This document shows positions 41,344 to 51,098 of a stretch of DNA of 64,000 nt, one piece after another; positions within the stretch are counted from its first letter, which is position 1; each line of letters begins with the position of its first letter. Location: assembly GCA_030068145.1 (NCBI GenBank), contig JAPJBO010000089.1, positions 310,001 to 374,000 of the forward strand, written 5' to 3'. The notes beneath the pieces are model-generated. The model saw nothing but the letters and a program-made list of their open reading frames with translations. It had not been told where the DNA came from and did not search any database. The translations under genes were made by a program, and so were the position numbers. The DNA comes from Diplonema papillatum (Eukaryota; Euglenozoa; Diplonemea; Diplonemida; Diplonemidae).

Positions 41344-43040
41344 CATACATGTACGCCTATATATATTTTTTATAGGCGCATACAGGCAACAAAATAATAG
41401 CATATAGGCGCATATAGGCGAAATAAATTCAGAAATAATATAAAATAATCAGTATAATTCGTTGTCATTTACCCCCCCCCCCTAGACTTTACCCCCCCCC
41501 CTGAAATTTACCCCTTTTTTGGGATTTTCGATGTACACTGGGAAAAACAGTGTCTTTTACCCCCCCCCCTGGGATGGTTACAGAACTGCCTGTGAAATGG
41601 GGTCTGCAGTGTTCACAAGGGGTCCGGAGCACTTTCACAGGAGTTCCACAGCCGCTGTGGAATTCCACCGCCGCTGTTCTGATGCAAAAGGAAAGCAAGA
41701 GTGCTGAGCAGGCAGAAGTAGCAGCAGGATTCAGGGTTTTGCCTATGGCCCAGCATCCACTTTTATACCCCTAGTCCGGTCCCCACAGGTAGTCTCCCTG
41801 GTTAGAGGTGGTGATCATAAAGGAACCTGCAGGAGCCCCAGAACAGTGTCCTTTACCCCCCCCCCTGGAAATTACCCCCCTCGGCCAAAATTTAGGCCTC
41901 AGGGGGGGGGGAAATCTTAGTTTCGTGTTCAGGCGCTACTTGCCTCAGGGGGGGGGGGGGGTACCCACCCACCCCTCGTTGCCGTCCGGCTGACAACGAT
42001 GCCGAGTTTAGGGGCCTTAGCATCAGCACTGGGGGGGGTCAGTGCTGATACTAAGCCTGAGACCCAAAACGAAGTTGCTAACCCTGGGTGGGGGTGGGTA
42101 CCCCCCCCCCCCCTCCTGGTGCAACCCACTGTGGACCTACTGTGGGACCCACCTTAGCTAAATTCTCGAAGGTGAAAAGGTGGAAAAAGTGGGTCAAAAT
42201 CTTTTTTTTCGAGTGCTTTTTTGGGAGGATTTGGGCCAAAAAAAAAATTTTTTTTTCTTGGTCGCTGCTGAGGCACACGGGCCCTGCAGGAGGAGGGGGG
42301 GGGTGTTTAGGGGGGGGGGGGGGACCCACCCACCCTCGTTGCCGTCCGGCTGACAACGATGCCGAGTTTAGGGGCCTTAGCATCAGCACTGGGGGGGGGT
42401 AAATGACAACGAATTATACTGATGCAGAAGTATTCGAGGAATACTCAAAAATAATATTTTACTAATATTTTCCTGTTGGCTTCCCTGGCTGTTTTCTCGT
42501 GCAGAAACGCGGCTCTGTGCTGTCAGAAGCTGAGAAAGGCTGCTGGAACATGTTCTCGCGAAAAAACAGTGACCCAAGGTCACGTAGTTAGGTTCGACTT
42601 TGACTACGTGCTTTTGCTTGTGTGCATGTCACAGATTGCAGATTGGAGAATGTACGCATAGCTGGGTCCATGTTTGCTTCGCCTTCGTGCACAACAAAGG
42701 CTGTGTCGTGCCGTCGAAACAGCAATTGTCCGCGTGTCGAGCACGTTCACCAAGAACAGGACATCTTCGCATCGAGTGTGGTCGACAAGAGGTTGGTCGA
42801 CGGCGGTCTAGTTTGCATGAGTGCAAAAACACGACTGCCAACACTTATCCACGTGTTGGGTTCCTTCTTATTCTTCCAGAACGGGAAAAGAATGGTCAAG
42901 AGAAAGCTGGTCGTTTCTGACGCCTCGTCTGGGTCGTCTGACTCGGTCCATTCCGTACCTCAGAATTGTTTTTTTCCTGACCTACCAGACCTCAAAATGG
43001 TCGCATCTTAGATTTTCCCTGATATAGGCGTACATGTATG
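41344..43040. mobile_element. 1.7-kb TIR transposon with 6-bp target-site duplication
   Basis: Perfect 19-bp TIRs CATACATGTACGCCTATAT and its complement, flanked on both sides by TTAGAA. Subterminal TATAGGCGCATA repeats lie at the left end. A family D element (41448-42423) is nested inside. The right third carries a plus frame MVKRKLVVSDASSGSSDS.. ending at 43011, which may be a remnant of the element's own protein. No transposase core is visible, so it is non-autonomous or decayed. The superfamily cannot be assigned. Confidence 0.9.
41448..42423. mobile_element. Family D TIR element, 0.98 kb, nested
   Basis: Ends CAGTATAATTCGTTGTCATT and inverse, adjoining C-runs and G-runs. The right ~130 bp (CTCGTTGCCGTCCGGCTGAC..) occurs twice inside the element and also at 13200-13319. 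A smaller module (42100-42290) bounded by CCTCCTG / CAGGAGG is shared with 12800-13020, indicating a nested insertion. Confidence 0.85.
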
Positions 43041-43067
43041 TTAGAAGGTTGAAAGTTTATTTGTTAG

Positions 43068-43122
43068 CGTTTATATATTGTGGTTTAGAAGTACGGTGTT
43101 TCGGGCCTCCGGTCGACCATTG
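43068..43122 (-). promoter_or_regulatory. Conserved element (copy g)
   Basis: TTAGCGTTTATATATTGTGG, TTTAGAAGTACGGTG and GGCCTCCGGTCGACC; the most diverged copy, next to the right edge of the 1.7-kb transposon. Confidence 0.45.
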
Positions 43123-43319
43123 AGGCTGGGAGTCGGGTAGTGAAAGGGAAGGACATAGTTACACAATTTGGTGTTGCCGGCGATGTTTCTTCTTAGACCG
43201 CCCTTTACGCACGACCTCCGGACTAGTCGGAGAGTGTGGGACTAAGCTTGGCGGATTCTTCGAGGCGCAACGACGCTTTGGTGAATTAATCATTGGCGAA
43301 AGGGGGACGGTGGTTTTAC

Positions 43320-43895
43320 TTAGACTCGGAATGGTGAAGCATACAAGGTCACATATTGCGCGTAGCCGGCTGAGTAGTCGATCGGTTTGATGTTATCGTG
43401 TCCTGTGGGTGAGGTAAGATGGAGAACCTGGATCCGGTCTCTGTGCAGCAGAAAAGGATAAGTAGAAACGAGCCAACTGTCAATGATCTTCGGGTGCTTG
43501 CCACAGTCCGCAGTAAGTGCGTGTGCAACGTCTCCCACGGAACAAGCCCGTACAACGCGAGAGTAGATGAAGGACGAGCGGAAGACTAGAGTTGTCTCTG
43601 ACCGCAGTGCCCTGAACCCAAAACTGGGGGTGACTTCACGTGGTAATTGATCATGATCAGAGGCTTCCCCTCTGGCGGTTCTGTTTCCGTACACATTGCA
43701 CTGTCTGCGGGTGGCCAAAAAAATGTAAAGACATTTCCAACCAAAGGAACTCTTTTCCCCCAGTAAAACAAGAGAACACGTTCCCTGGCACAAGATGACC
43801 ACACGCATACCTTCCTTGAAGTACGCGCCTTTCGTCAATTGCCCAGGTACGATGACCGACGTCAGCGACGCCGGCCGCGCGAACGACTTCGACAT
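43320..43895 (-). CDS. Candidate two-exon gene for a ~55-residue protein
   Basis: Exon 1 (43895-43811) reads MSKSFARPASLTSVIVPGQL, TKGAYFKE and stops at a GTATGC donor, the commonest donor type here, in phase 1. An acceptor CTCACCCACAG at 43403 restores the frame: exon 2 (43402-43320) reads HDNIKPIDYSAGYAQYVTLY, ASPFRV and ends at TAA. Unspliced, the same frame happens to stay open for 191 codons, but the stretch between is not protein-like. The N-terminus rich in Ser, Arg and Ala could be a mitochondrial presequence, and proteins of this size are common among respiratory-complex accessory subunits; that is speculation. A plus-strand GTAAGT..CACAG pair at 43898-43938 offers a competing reading. 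Confidence 0.45.
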   Translation of the reverse strand: MSKSFARPASLTSVIVPGQLTKGAYFKEGMRVVILCQGTCSLVLLGEKSSFGWKCLYIFLATRRQCNVYGNRTARGEASDHDQLPREVTPSFGFRALRSETTLVFRSSFIYSRVVRACSVGDVAHALTADCGKHPKIIDSWLVSTYPFLLHRDRIQVLHLTSPTGHDNIKPIDYSAGYAQYVTLYASPFRV

Positions 43896-44679
43896 TGTAA
43901 GTTTGCGTACAAGCGCGCTTTCTTTTTGTGTTGCACAGGCGGTGCAGGACTTTCAGTCCGCACCGCTACCCTATCCACGTGCCTCCGGCCCCACTCCCCT
44001 AAACCGCTCGCCTTTGAGTGCTATAAGAATTGCGAAGAAGAGAGACCGTTGGGAACCAGCTTTGCCAAACAGTTGCAGCGGGGCAGCACACGTCTTTCAG
44101 TCCGTCAGAGTGCACTACTGAGACTTGGGGCTAATAAACGAGGGGAACTTGTGACAATACAAGAGCTCGTCACTCGCGCAGTTGGCATGCAGAATTTATG
44201 GCGATGATGGGAGGCTAGGTTTCGATAACCCTTCGCACATTGGCACCGGTCTGTTGCAAAGTTCGCTTCCGTTCTCACTTGCAACAACCAGCCAAGCCCA
44301 GCAAGACCCAGAGAGAGACGAGCTGCAGGGACCATCCTCTGGGGAGTATCCCGCCGCCTCCCTGCTACCCCGCACTACTGCGGCGGGCGTACGTCGCTAC
44401 GTCGGAGGCGCGAACACGGTGAACACATTTTTAGGGTACCTGTGTGTGTCCCCCAAGGTAAGACAAAAAGTGCGGCGCATGCTAGGATCACGCATCTAAA
44501 AGCAGCCGTCAGCTCACTGCATTATCGCATATATTATCGCATTCGGGATTTTGGCGCCACTTATCGCATTTTCATTCGCATTATCGCACGCTCAGAACCC
44601 GGGCAAATACAGTACTATGGACTATCGCATGATATGCGATAATTATTATCGCATGCGAATTGTTTGACCACTGTGCCTA
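43896..44679. other. No resolved gene
   Basis: TATCGCAT-type short repeats at 44520-44655 (TTATCGCATTCGG, ATTATCGCATGCG). 44327-44410 resembles 24990-25090. Plus frames at 43795-44207 were examined and left undecided. Confidence 0.35.
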
Positions 44680-44784
44680 GGGGGCTGGATGAACTCTACC
44701 CGACCACCTTGCACACGCAGTCAGGGGAGGGGCGCCGCTTTGAATGCGGGTGGGCAGCCATCAATTGGCTGGCGGATGACAATG
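44680..44784 (+). CDS. Candidate internal exon with an ECGWAAINWL motif
   Basis: Between TGTGCCTAG and a GTATGC donor (44785) a plus frame reads GLDELYPTTLHTQSGEGRRF followed by ECGWAAINWLADDN. Third positions are fairly G/C-rich. A CG-x-x-AINWL string after an acidic/aromatic stretch resembles the active-site Cys region of some cysteine proteases found in mobile elements, but this is a loose resemblance. No partner exon was found. Confidence 0.3.
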
Positions 44785-45064
44785 GTATGCCTAGGATCAG
44801 GTTTGTCACAGGAAGACCCCCTCGCGCCATGAAAACGAGAAAGCGTGACACAAAAAGAGTTCGACCTAACGAAGGGAGTTTTGAGCTAGCTGGCGGCCGC
44901 GCTTGTCTCCGCGCGGAGCGAAATCATGTCGGAAAACATGTTGATCCAAAAAGGGTGATACTTATCACGCGCACCCCAAACGTCTCAGCGCAGAGCGGGT
45001 GGAACAAGCGTTCAGTGCAAACCTTGCAATTACTATAGTGTGGCGCTTTCTTTTGATTGTGCGC

Positions 45065-45350
45065 ACCAGCAGAACTCACCTGCTTGGTTAGTTTCATGTA
45101 CGCTGCCAACTACTAATTTTAGTACAAACAGTGCATTGTTGGCACAAAATACTCGAGGGACTGCCTTGTGCTCATTTCGAAGGAGGCTAGAGGGGGAGAA
45201 AACAATACAACTGCAAAGTGGGTCTTTTTTGTTGAACGCTTACGCCCGCCACTAAACCAAGATTTACCTGCGTTTCATGTGGGTTGCCTCCTTTGATCTT
45301 TCGCAACAGGCAGTCTCCTCAAGCATTTCCTGCAAGGCAGGTGCTCATAC
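45065..45350 (+). repeat. Interspersed repeat family B, longest copy
   Basis: Runs from CAGCAGAACTCACCTGCTTG through ACTCGAGGGACTGCC to GGCAGGTGCTCATAC (about 290 bp) and joins the parts seen separately at 22490 and 6287. Confidence 0.88.
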
Positions 45351-45491
45351 AAAAACCCCTATGAGACAGGCAAAAGGCTAGGGCTCAACTGAGCTGCATC
45401 TCAGGAACCAGCCACGCGGAGAAAGAGAACACGGAAGAGAACCGATGGAGTCCGCTTCAAAGATAGCTGGGAGAGGGGACGGCGTGAAGGC

Positions 45492-47507
45492 TCAGTCCCC
45501 CGCGACTAGGGACATCCGCTGTTTGTGCATGGGCCGCCGGCGCGTGTTGGGGTGGTGCGGAGTGCCAGCAGCCGTGTAAGCCTTCCGCACCTCGGCGAGA
45601 ATAGCCTGCGTTTCGCCGCGGTTGCAGTCGACGAGCACGTCTCGCAGTCGCTCGACGGCGGCAACGTCGGCAAAGTTGGCCGCCATTTCGAACAGCGGAA
45701 GCACCTGCGGGTAGGTGACCGACTTGCCCAGCGACAGCAACGCCGGGAGAGCCGAGAACGCCGTCTCGTAGAAGTAGTCGCCCTTCTCCCGGGCACCCAG
45801 GCGGCAAACCGTGAACAGCGCCGTGTACGCGTGCAGGTTCTGCTGCCGCACGTCCAGCGGCGACGCCTGCGCCCCGCCCCCACCCCTGGCACCTGGCAGC
45901 GCCGTGCCCGCTGCCCTCGACGCCGGCCGCGGCGCCTCGCGCTGCGCGGCCACCACGGTTTCGCTGTCGATGCCGAGGGGGCCGTCTTCTTCCGGGGCTG
46001 CGCCCCGCTCCGCGTCCCCGGCGTTCGCCTTCGCCTTCGCCGCGGCGCCGGTGCGGGGGGTTGGTGCGGGGACTTCGCTGCTGCCGGCCGTCGGCGCGCA
46101 GTCGTCGTCTTGCGAGGCTTCGCCGTCTTGCGGGGGGGTGACATCGGCGCCTCGTCCCGCCTCAGTCTGCGGCAAGCCCGCAGTCTCCGCGTTAGCAAAC
46201 GTCACGTTGTCGGGTGTGGCTAACCTTTCGGCTGTACCTGCTTGGGCAGTGTGGGGTATAGGAAGAACCGCATCGGGGTTCACGGCTGCCTTCGCCGCAC
46301 TCTCGTCCTCTTGCGACTCTTTCAAGGCGCTGCGTTTGGTTCCCGACGCAGTCTCTCGGTTCCGCGGCCGCGATGAATCGCCGGGCCTCAGGATCGCGCC
46401 TATTTGCGTTTCTGACACAACCCGTCGAGTCTGCGGTTGCGATGAAGGGTCGGACACAGCCTCATCGGGTCCGAGGGCCGCCGCTGCATCATTCTCGCCA
46501 TGTTTCGAAGCAGTTCGTTGAGGCTGCGGCTGCGGCCGGTCACCAGGCTTTTCGGCGACCGCTGCCGCAGTTTCGCGCGGGAGTTCCTTCTCGAGAGCAC
46601 CTGCGGCGCCGCGTCCGCCACCGCCGCCGGCAGCCTCCGGGTTTAACCGCCCCAGCAAGAGCTCGACGGCGGTTTTGTACTCGCCGAACCCACTCAGTGC
46701 CCGCGATGCGGCCAGCATCGGCTGGAACTCGTTGCGAGCGGCGGCCGGGGACCAGACCGCAAAGTAGGTAGCGAGAAGCTCGTCGGCGCTTTCCGCCGTG
46801 AGCAGCTTCGCGCACACGACGCACACGTGGTCGGGCGGCCAGTGGTACCTCGCCGTCAGCTCCGCGAGGACCCGCTCTTTTTCGGCGCGGCCGCGGCACG
46901 CGGCTATCAGAGCCTCGACGGTCACCCGCCGCGGCTCCCTGCCCATGATGTCGAGGGCACGCAGCGCGAGACTCGGGTTGGCACAGTGCGTGGCCAACGC
47001 CTCGGCAACCGGCTCGAGGACTACTTTGTACGCGGGGTCGACGTCGTCGCTGAGCGGGTCGTCGGACGCGAAGGTGGGCGCTGCTTCGCAGAATTGGAGG
47101 AGGAGCTCTTTAAACCGGTGCGGGTCGGGCACGGCGCGGAGCAGGAGGAACTGGTACAGCTGCGGCCGCGGCGGGGTGCCGGCCGAGAACATCTCGCGGG
47201 CGAGCGCCATGTACTCAGGGGTGCGCCCCTCTTCGATCAGCAGCGTGAGGAGCCACGACTTGCACTCGTACCCGACCTCGTGCGCGAGGGATTCGAGCTC
47301 GGCGAAGCGCTGCCGGAGCCGCGCGATCGAGCGGTTTGCGCCCCACTTCACGTGGTACTCGTGCTTCGCGATCGAAAGCGTTTCCTCGTCCGACACGCGG
47401 ATCATCGCATGGCCCCGGTGCGGCGGCGGCGGCGGCCGGGGGACGAAGCCGTGGGCGCCGACGAGCATCTTCACGATGCTCTCCGCGGCTCGGCGCCGGT
47501 CCATCAT
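45492..47507 (-). CDS. Alpha-helical repeat protein, possibly PPR-like
   Basis: 671 codons, starts MMDRRRAAESIVKMLVGAHG, intronless, strongly G/C-rich third positions. Residues ~55-290 form successive amphipathic helix pairs (RLRQRFAELESLAHEVGYEC, WLLTLLIEEGRTPEYMALAR, QLYQFLLLRAVPDPHRFKEL, ALRALDIMGREPRRVTVEAL) as in PPR or similar organellar RNA-binding repeat proteins, though no unit matches a canonical 35-residue PPR. A ~240-residue disordered, Ala/Pro/Glu-rich region (~290-540) follows, then another helical block (LHAYTALFTVCRLGAREKGD, YFYETAFSALPALLSLGKSV, VLPLFEMAANFADVAAVERL) and a basic tail. The second block looks more PPR-like (VCRLG..GD..YETAFSALP). A role in organelle RNA metabolism is plausible, not shown. 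A family C MITE lies 153 bp upstream. Confidence 0.55.
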   Translation of the reverse strand: MMDRRRAAESIVKMLVGAHGFVPRPPPPPHRGHAMIRVSDEETLSIAKHEYHVKWGANRSIARLRQRFAELESLAHEVGYECKSWLLTLLIEEGRTPEYMALAREMFSAGTPPRPQLYQFLLLRAVPDPHRFKELLLQFCEAAPTFASDDPLSDDVDPAYKVVLEPVAEALATHCANPSLALRALDIMGREPRRVTVEALIAACRGRAEKERVLAELTARYHWPPDHVCVVCAKLLTAESADELLATYFAVWSPAAARNEFQPMLAASRALSGFGEYKTAVELLLGRLNPEAAGGGGGRGAAGALEKELPRETAAAVAEKPGDRPQPQPQRTASKHGENDAAAALGPDEAVSDPSSQPQTRRVVSETQIGAILRPGDSSRPRNRETASGTKRSALKESQEDESAAKAAVNPDAVLPIPHTAQAGTAERLATPDNVTFANAETAGLPQTEAGRGADVTPPQDGEASQDDDCAPTAGSSEVPAPTPRTGAAAKAKANAGDAERGAAPEEDGPLGIDSETVVAAQREAPRPASRAAGTALPGARGGGGAQASPLDVRQQNLHAYTALFTVCRLGAREKGDYFYETAFSALPALLSLGKSVTYPQVLPLFEMAANFADVAAVERLRDVLVDCNRGETQAILAEVRKAYTAAGTPHHPNTRRRPMHKQRMSLVAGD

Positions 47508-47659
47508 ACGGGTGTCTTCTTTTGTTTCCCCTCGGCGCCCCCAGCCCAGGTGTGGGTCACATCATCGACCTTGCCTGACCCGCTTGACAGGCCACGCTCC
47601 TTCGTGTTGTGTGGATGAGGTCGAGCGCGGCATGTAACAATAAGCCAGCATTATAATAC

Positions 47660-47823
47660 TGAGCCGGTCCATCCCCTAGACCTTGGTGACCAAGTTACAT
47701 CATGATAGACAGCTTCAGGCATCTATGCAGCTCCAGGGAACAGGGATGGACGAGATAGACCGTGGTCAACACGCACAGTAGCAGGCAATTCTATGCAGTT
47801 AGGGGATAGGGGTGGACCGGCTT
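47660..47823. mobile_element. MITE family C, diverged copy
   Basis: Starts TGAGCCGGTCCATCCCC and ends GGTGGACCGGCTT; about 164 bp with several differences from the two 180-bp copies. Confidence 0.8.
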
Positions 47824-48497
47824 CGTAATGGTGCGGTGACCTACGTCTCTCTGTTTGCCTCCGTAGGGGCAACCCGTAAGATTGTACGGCCTTGACCTGC
47901 AGGTGCCGATGAATTCAGCACGCAGAAATCAAGTTTCTCGAGGACCGGAAAAGGGAGAAGCATTCAGCAATGGGGATGCTGCCGTGTACGTCCACGTAAT
48001 CAGGCACTTCGCACGGCTGCACACGACGCGCTTAGCGGGAGGAAAAGTGTGGAAGTAACCCCGCCGACATGCTGGCAGGGGCGGTGAGGGCGCTGGTAGC
48101 AACTACAACCTCGAATGGCCCACGGTCAGAGAAACAAATGACCGTTGGGTGCGTTTAGATAACCTAGCAGCTTCCGAATGCAAGGGATGCCGGAGCGCCG
48201 AAGCCCGCGCACCGAAATAACAGCGGCTGCGTGTTTTTCGAGCTCGAGGTTTCGTCATGGCAACACGCCGAAGTTTCACCCTAGCCGATCGGGAACCCTT
48301 TTCCCGGCCGATAGATAGCACGGGGGGGTAGGTGTGCGCGAATCAGAGCCGGCGACTTTAGGGAGGATCTGGCAAGTGGACCATGCCCCTTTTGCGAGCA
48401 ACAAGTGCATCCGCTTGTCAACTAACCAAAGCATCACGGCGTAGTTGGAGCGTGGCGCTGACACAAAACAAGCCCGGACTAGCCCATTTTCTATTCT
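47824..48497. other. No gene seen
   Basis: No repeat or coding-like frame was recognised. A minus frame of 128 codons (48276-48662) overlaps the candidate gene at 48498 and is less protein-like. Confidence 0.4.
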
Positions 48498-48737
48498 ATG
48501 CCTAAGCACAGGGAGTCCCGTTCTTTTCTTGAGCGTACCAATGCGGTGGGGAAGATCGACACCATTAGGAATGTGCCAGCCGGAACCAACACAAAGGGGA
48601 GAAGCGGGTTGTTTGAAGACGGAGACTTGGGTAAACGAAGAAGCGCGGAACTTCCGCGCCACTATGCGTGGATAAGCAGCTGTTCAAACGAAGCCGCAGC
48701 AGCACGCGCGAAGCGCGAGCGGGCAGAAAGTGGCTAA
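48498..48737 (+). CDS. Candidate 79-residue basic protein
   Basis: Single open frame with ATG at 48498 and TAA stop: MPKHRESRSFLERTNAVGKI, then DTIRNVPAGTNTKGRSGLFE and a C-terminus rich in Ala, Arg and Glu (AAAARAKRERAESG). Composition and third positions are coding-like over most of its length. It begins MPKH like the small gene at 19150, but the rest is unrelated. No family recognised. Confidence 0.38.
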   Translation: MPKHRESRSFLERTNAVGKIDTIRNVPAGTNTKGRSGLFEDGDLGKRRSAELPRHYAWISSCSNEAAAARAKRERAESG

Positions 48738-49059
48738 CTCGAGCATTGTCTATCGTAAGATATGCAAAGGGAGTGAGCCTCTTCTGGCAAGAGGCCCAGC
48801 AGCGCGGTGCTGTATGTGGTCGGGAGGTTGCCCTGATCCGTGAAACAAGTTCTCAGACAGAGCCCTGCGATACACAGTACGCGTTGCGCATAGCAGCTGT
48901 GCGATCTCGAAGCCGCAGTAGAAGCCTCGAGTGCGCACGAATCAACAAGCTGCGAAATGAAGGGAACGGCGATCCCTGCATCTATTTAAGCTTGGCACGA
49001 TACAAACTTTGGTATCGGGGATACCTGGTTCGACAGATTTGCTATCCCGCAATAGCTAA

Positions 49060-49365
49060 ACAGACAAAAGGGCAGCTGGCAATCCTTCCCAACGCCGGAA
49101 GACGATCCCAGAGCACGACGCTGCCGTCAAATCAGCGATTGCCCAGCATTGCGCAAGTCGACAAATGAGGCCCCACGTGACGAATTGCGCCGGCGGCATG
49201 TCTTTGGGTTCACCGAGGAACCAACAGGCGCGCTTCCTGTGTGGTAATGTGGTCTCGGCCCAAGCCATCTCGTGCAATGGGGTGCGACGGGAGAGGTCTG
49301 GCGATGTGGAAAATGTTGGACGAAAGTGTCTTGCGTCGCCAGCTGCAACATCTTGAGGTGAGCCT
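49060..49365 (-). pseudogene. Frameshifted remnant of a Nudix gene 3' half
   Basis: In pieces over more than one frame it matches the neighbouring Nudix gene: QDVAAGDARHF (intact: QDVSAGDRKAV), KDMPPAQFVTWGL (QDTPQERLVLWGL), LRNAGQS (LRNAGQPADF). At least one frameshift and no Nudix box. It lies immediately downstream of the intact gene. Confidence 0.75.
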
Positions 49366-49439
49366 GGTACACTGCGCGTGGTCGGCATTGCGAAGTTAGC
49401 GCAGCGGCAGTTCCTGCCCAACGTCTGCAGACTATTCTC

Positions 49440-50129
49440 CTAAAGCTTGGCGTCCTGGCGAGAGGTCCAATAACGCGGCGCTGCTGTCAAGAAGTCAGCG
49501 GGCTGCCCAGCGTTGCGCAAGAGATAGACAGCCAGCCAAAGCGTGAGACCCCACAGGACTAACCGCTCCTGTGGCGTGTCTTGTGGCTGGCACTCCGACG
49601 GGACCAGCTGGCATGCCCGAAAGTACAGCTGCGATGCCGGCACGCTTCCTGCAATGGGCACTGTGAAGGCAACCTCGTTGCTCGGGTCGAGAATGCGCGA
49701 GATGGGAACCCACAGAACCGCAGCGATTTCGCTGGCATTGAGAGATAGTGTGATGGAGGACGGAGGGCCGCCGATGTGGAAGATGTAGCACGAGACTGCC
49801 TTGCGGTCGCCGGCAGAGACGTCTTGAGAGCGGCCTAGGTACTCCGTTCGGCGGGTCCGGAGGTCCCACCCAATTTCCTCTTGCGTTTCCCGCACGGCCG
49901 TGTCGAGCATCGTCGCGTCTCTTTCGTCCCACTTGCCCCCCGGGAAGGCGATCTGGCCACTCCACCGGTCTCTCTCGCTGTTGGCCCGGAGGACGAACAG
50001 CATTTCCAATGGCCCCGACGCGTCCTGCCCGCCTCGCAAAATGCACGCCACACTCGCCCATAACCCCTTCTCCTCCTCTGTGTCTGCCGCCCTCGTCTCC
50101 GCCAGCGATTCCCTGATTTGCGCGAGCAT
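49440..50129 (-). CDS. Nudix hydrolase, NUDT7/NUDT8-like (CoA diphosphatase family)
   Basis: Start chosen at the ATG at 50129 (MLAQIRESLAETRA) because it aligns with MLKKIKASLVKETV of the paralogue; 229 residues. MLFVLRANSERDRWSGQIAF leads into PGGKWDERD and then TAVRETQEEIGW, residues ~64-87. This is the Nudix box in the UPF0035 form (LxxR...RxxxxGxxxFPGG, then REtxEEiG) typical of coenzyme A diphosphatases. These enzymes split CoA or acyl-CoA into phosphopantetheine and ADP; substrate in this organism unknown. LVLWGLTLWLAVYLLRN near the C-terminus corresponds to the family's 'LWGLT' motif. Unlike the paralogue it lacks a C-terminal membrane segment. It is followed by a remnant of a third copy. 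Confidence 0.82.
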   Translation of the reverse strand: MLAQIRESLAETRAADTEEEKGLWASVACILRGGQDASGPLEMLFVLRANSERDRWSGQIAFPGGKWDERDATMLDTAVRETQEEIGWDLRTRRTEYLGRSQDVSAGDRKAVSCYIFHIGGPPSSITLSLNASEIAAVLWVPISRILDPSNEVAFTVPIAGSVPASQLYFRACQLVPSECQPQDTPQERLVLWGLTLWLAVYLLRNAGQPADFLTAAPRYWTSRQDAKL

Positions 50130-50263
50130 AGACCCACCCATTTGATACCCACGCCCACACGACAACCTCCCGGCCAAGGACCTGCCTCAGCGCCTGGAGG
50201 GGCCTTTCTCCACCCTTGAGGGGCAAGGGATGCGAGGAAAAGCCGCTTCTTTTACCCCCAAAA

Positions 50264-50642
50264 GCACCTGCGGGCGGGAATTCGCGTTCGAAAAATGGGA
50301 TGGCAACATAGCCTTGGACCCATCCCTCTCTTCCCCACTGCCGAAGTGTCTTGCTCATTTGTCAGACCACTATGTTCGCTTGCCTCGACGAGCGGAGACT
50401 CTGCTGACCCTTGCAGCAAGCCTAAAACCTTGGTTCCCGTGTCATAACAATTTGATCCGCAACTGCGGGCGGGAATTCGCGTTCCAAAAATGGGATGGCA
50501 ACATAGACTTGGACCCATCCCTCTCTTCCCCACTGCCGAAGTGTCTTGCTCATTTGTCAGACCACTATGATCGCTTGCTCTGCTGACCCTTGCAGCAAGC
50601 CTAAAACCTTGGTTCCCGTGTCATAACAATTTGATCCGCAAC
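50264..50642 (+). repeat. ~195-bp direct repeat, two units
   Basis: GCGGGCGGGAATTCGCGTTC, TGCCGAAGTGTCTTGCTCAT and CCTTGGTTCCCGTGTCATAA occur in both units (starting about 50270 and 50466); the second lacks ~20 bp near CTCGACGAGCGGAG. Reverse-complement pieces lie at 50855-51055. Confidence 0.9.
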
Positions 50643-50694
50643 GGCCCAAGATCCTCATAGTTTTCCCTAGCCACGGAGTGCACAACTACTACTC

Positions 50695-50835
50695 CGTGTT
50701 TCTTGTACTGCGTGCCGGCACGAGACGAGCGACAAAAGTAACCGACAAGACATGTACAACGATGGCTACAAAGGTCGGTAGCATATGACCGAAAGCGAAG
50801 CTAGCCTGTGCACTGTGTAGAACGCCGTAGCCAGG
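50695..50835 (-). pseudogene. Remnant of a Nudix gene C-terminus
   Basis: HMLPTFVAIVVHVLSVTFVA, then RLVPARSTRNTE and a stop, resembles the C-terminal membrane segment and end of the second Nudix protein (..VGQVLLTVAAVLACSLALYL, ..PVPASSVKNT). No Nudix box nearby. Confidence 0.65.
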
Positions 50836-50854
50836 GAATAGATGGGTGGAACCT

Positions 50855-51055
50855 TGGGCCGTTGCACACGGGAACCAAGGTTTAGGCTTGCTGCAAGGGT
50901 CAGCAGAGTCACCACTTCGAGGCAAGCGAACTTCGTAGTCTGGCAAATGAGCAAGACACTTCGGCACTGGGGGGGTCAGCAGAGTCTCCACTTCGAGGCA
51001 AGCGAACTTCGTAGTCTGGCAAATGAGCAAGACACTTCGGCACTGGGGATGCTAG
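50855..51055 (-). repeat. Inverted and tandem copies of the 50264-50642 repeat
   Basis: GGGAACCAAGGTTTAGGCTT and two copies of AATGAGCAAGACACTTCGGC are reverse complements of parts of the upstream repeat; within this block TCAGCAGAGTC..CTTCGAGGCAAGCG appears twice, ~72 bp apart. Confidence 0.88.
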
Positions 51056-51098
51056 AAACTCGTCGGCTTCTGGGGAAAATCAGAGGACGCCCCTGTCG

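Noticed and set aside
45525..47637. Plus-strand frames of 230-280 codons opposite the helical-repeat gene
   Set aside because: Compositional mirrors without motif or natural ends; the minus frame spans the whole region with helix-pair periodicity.
48668..49168. 166-codon plus-strand frame
   Set aside because: Overlaps the Nudix remnant on the other strand and the 79-codon candidate gene; contains a simple RSRSRSRS stretch and no family signal.
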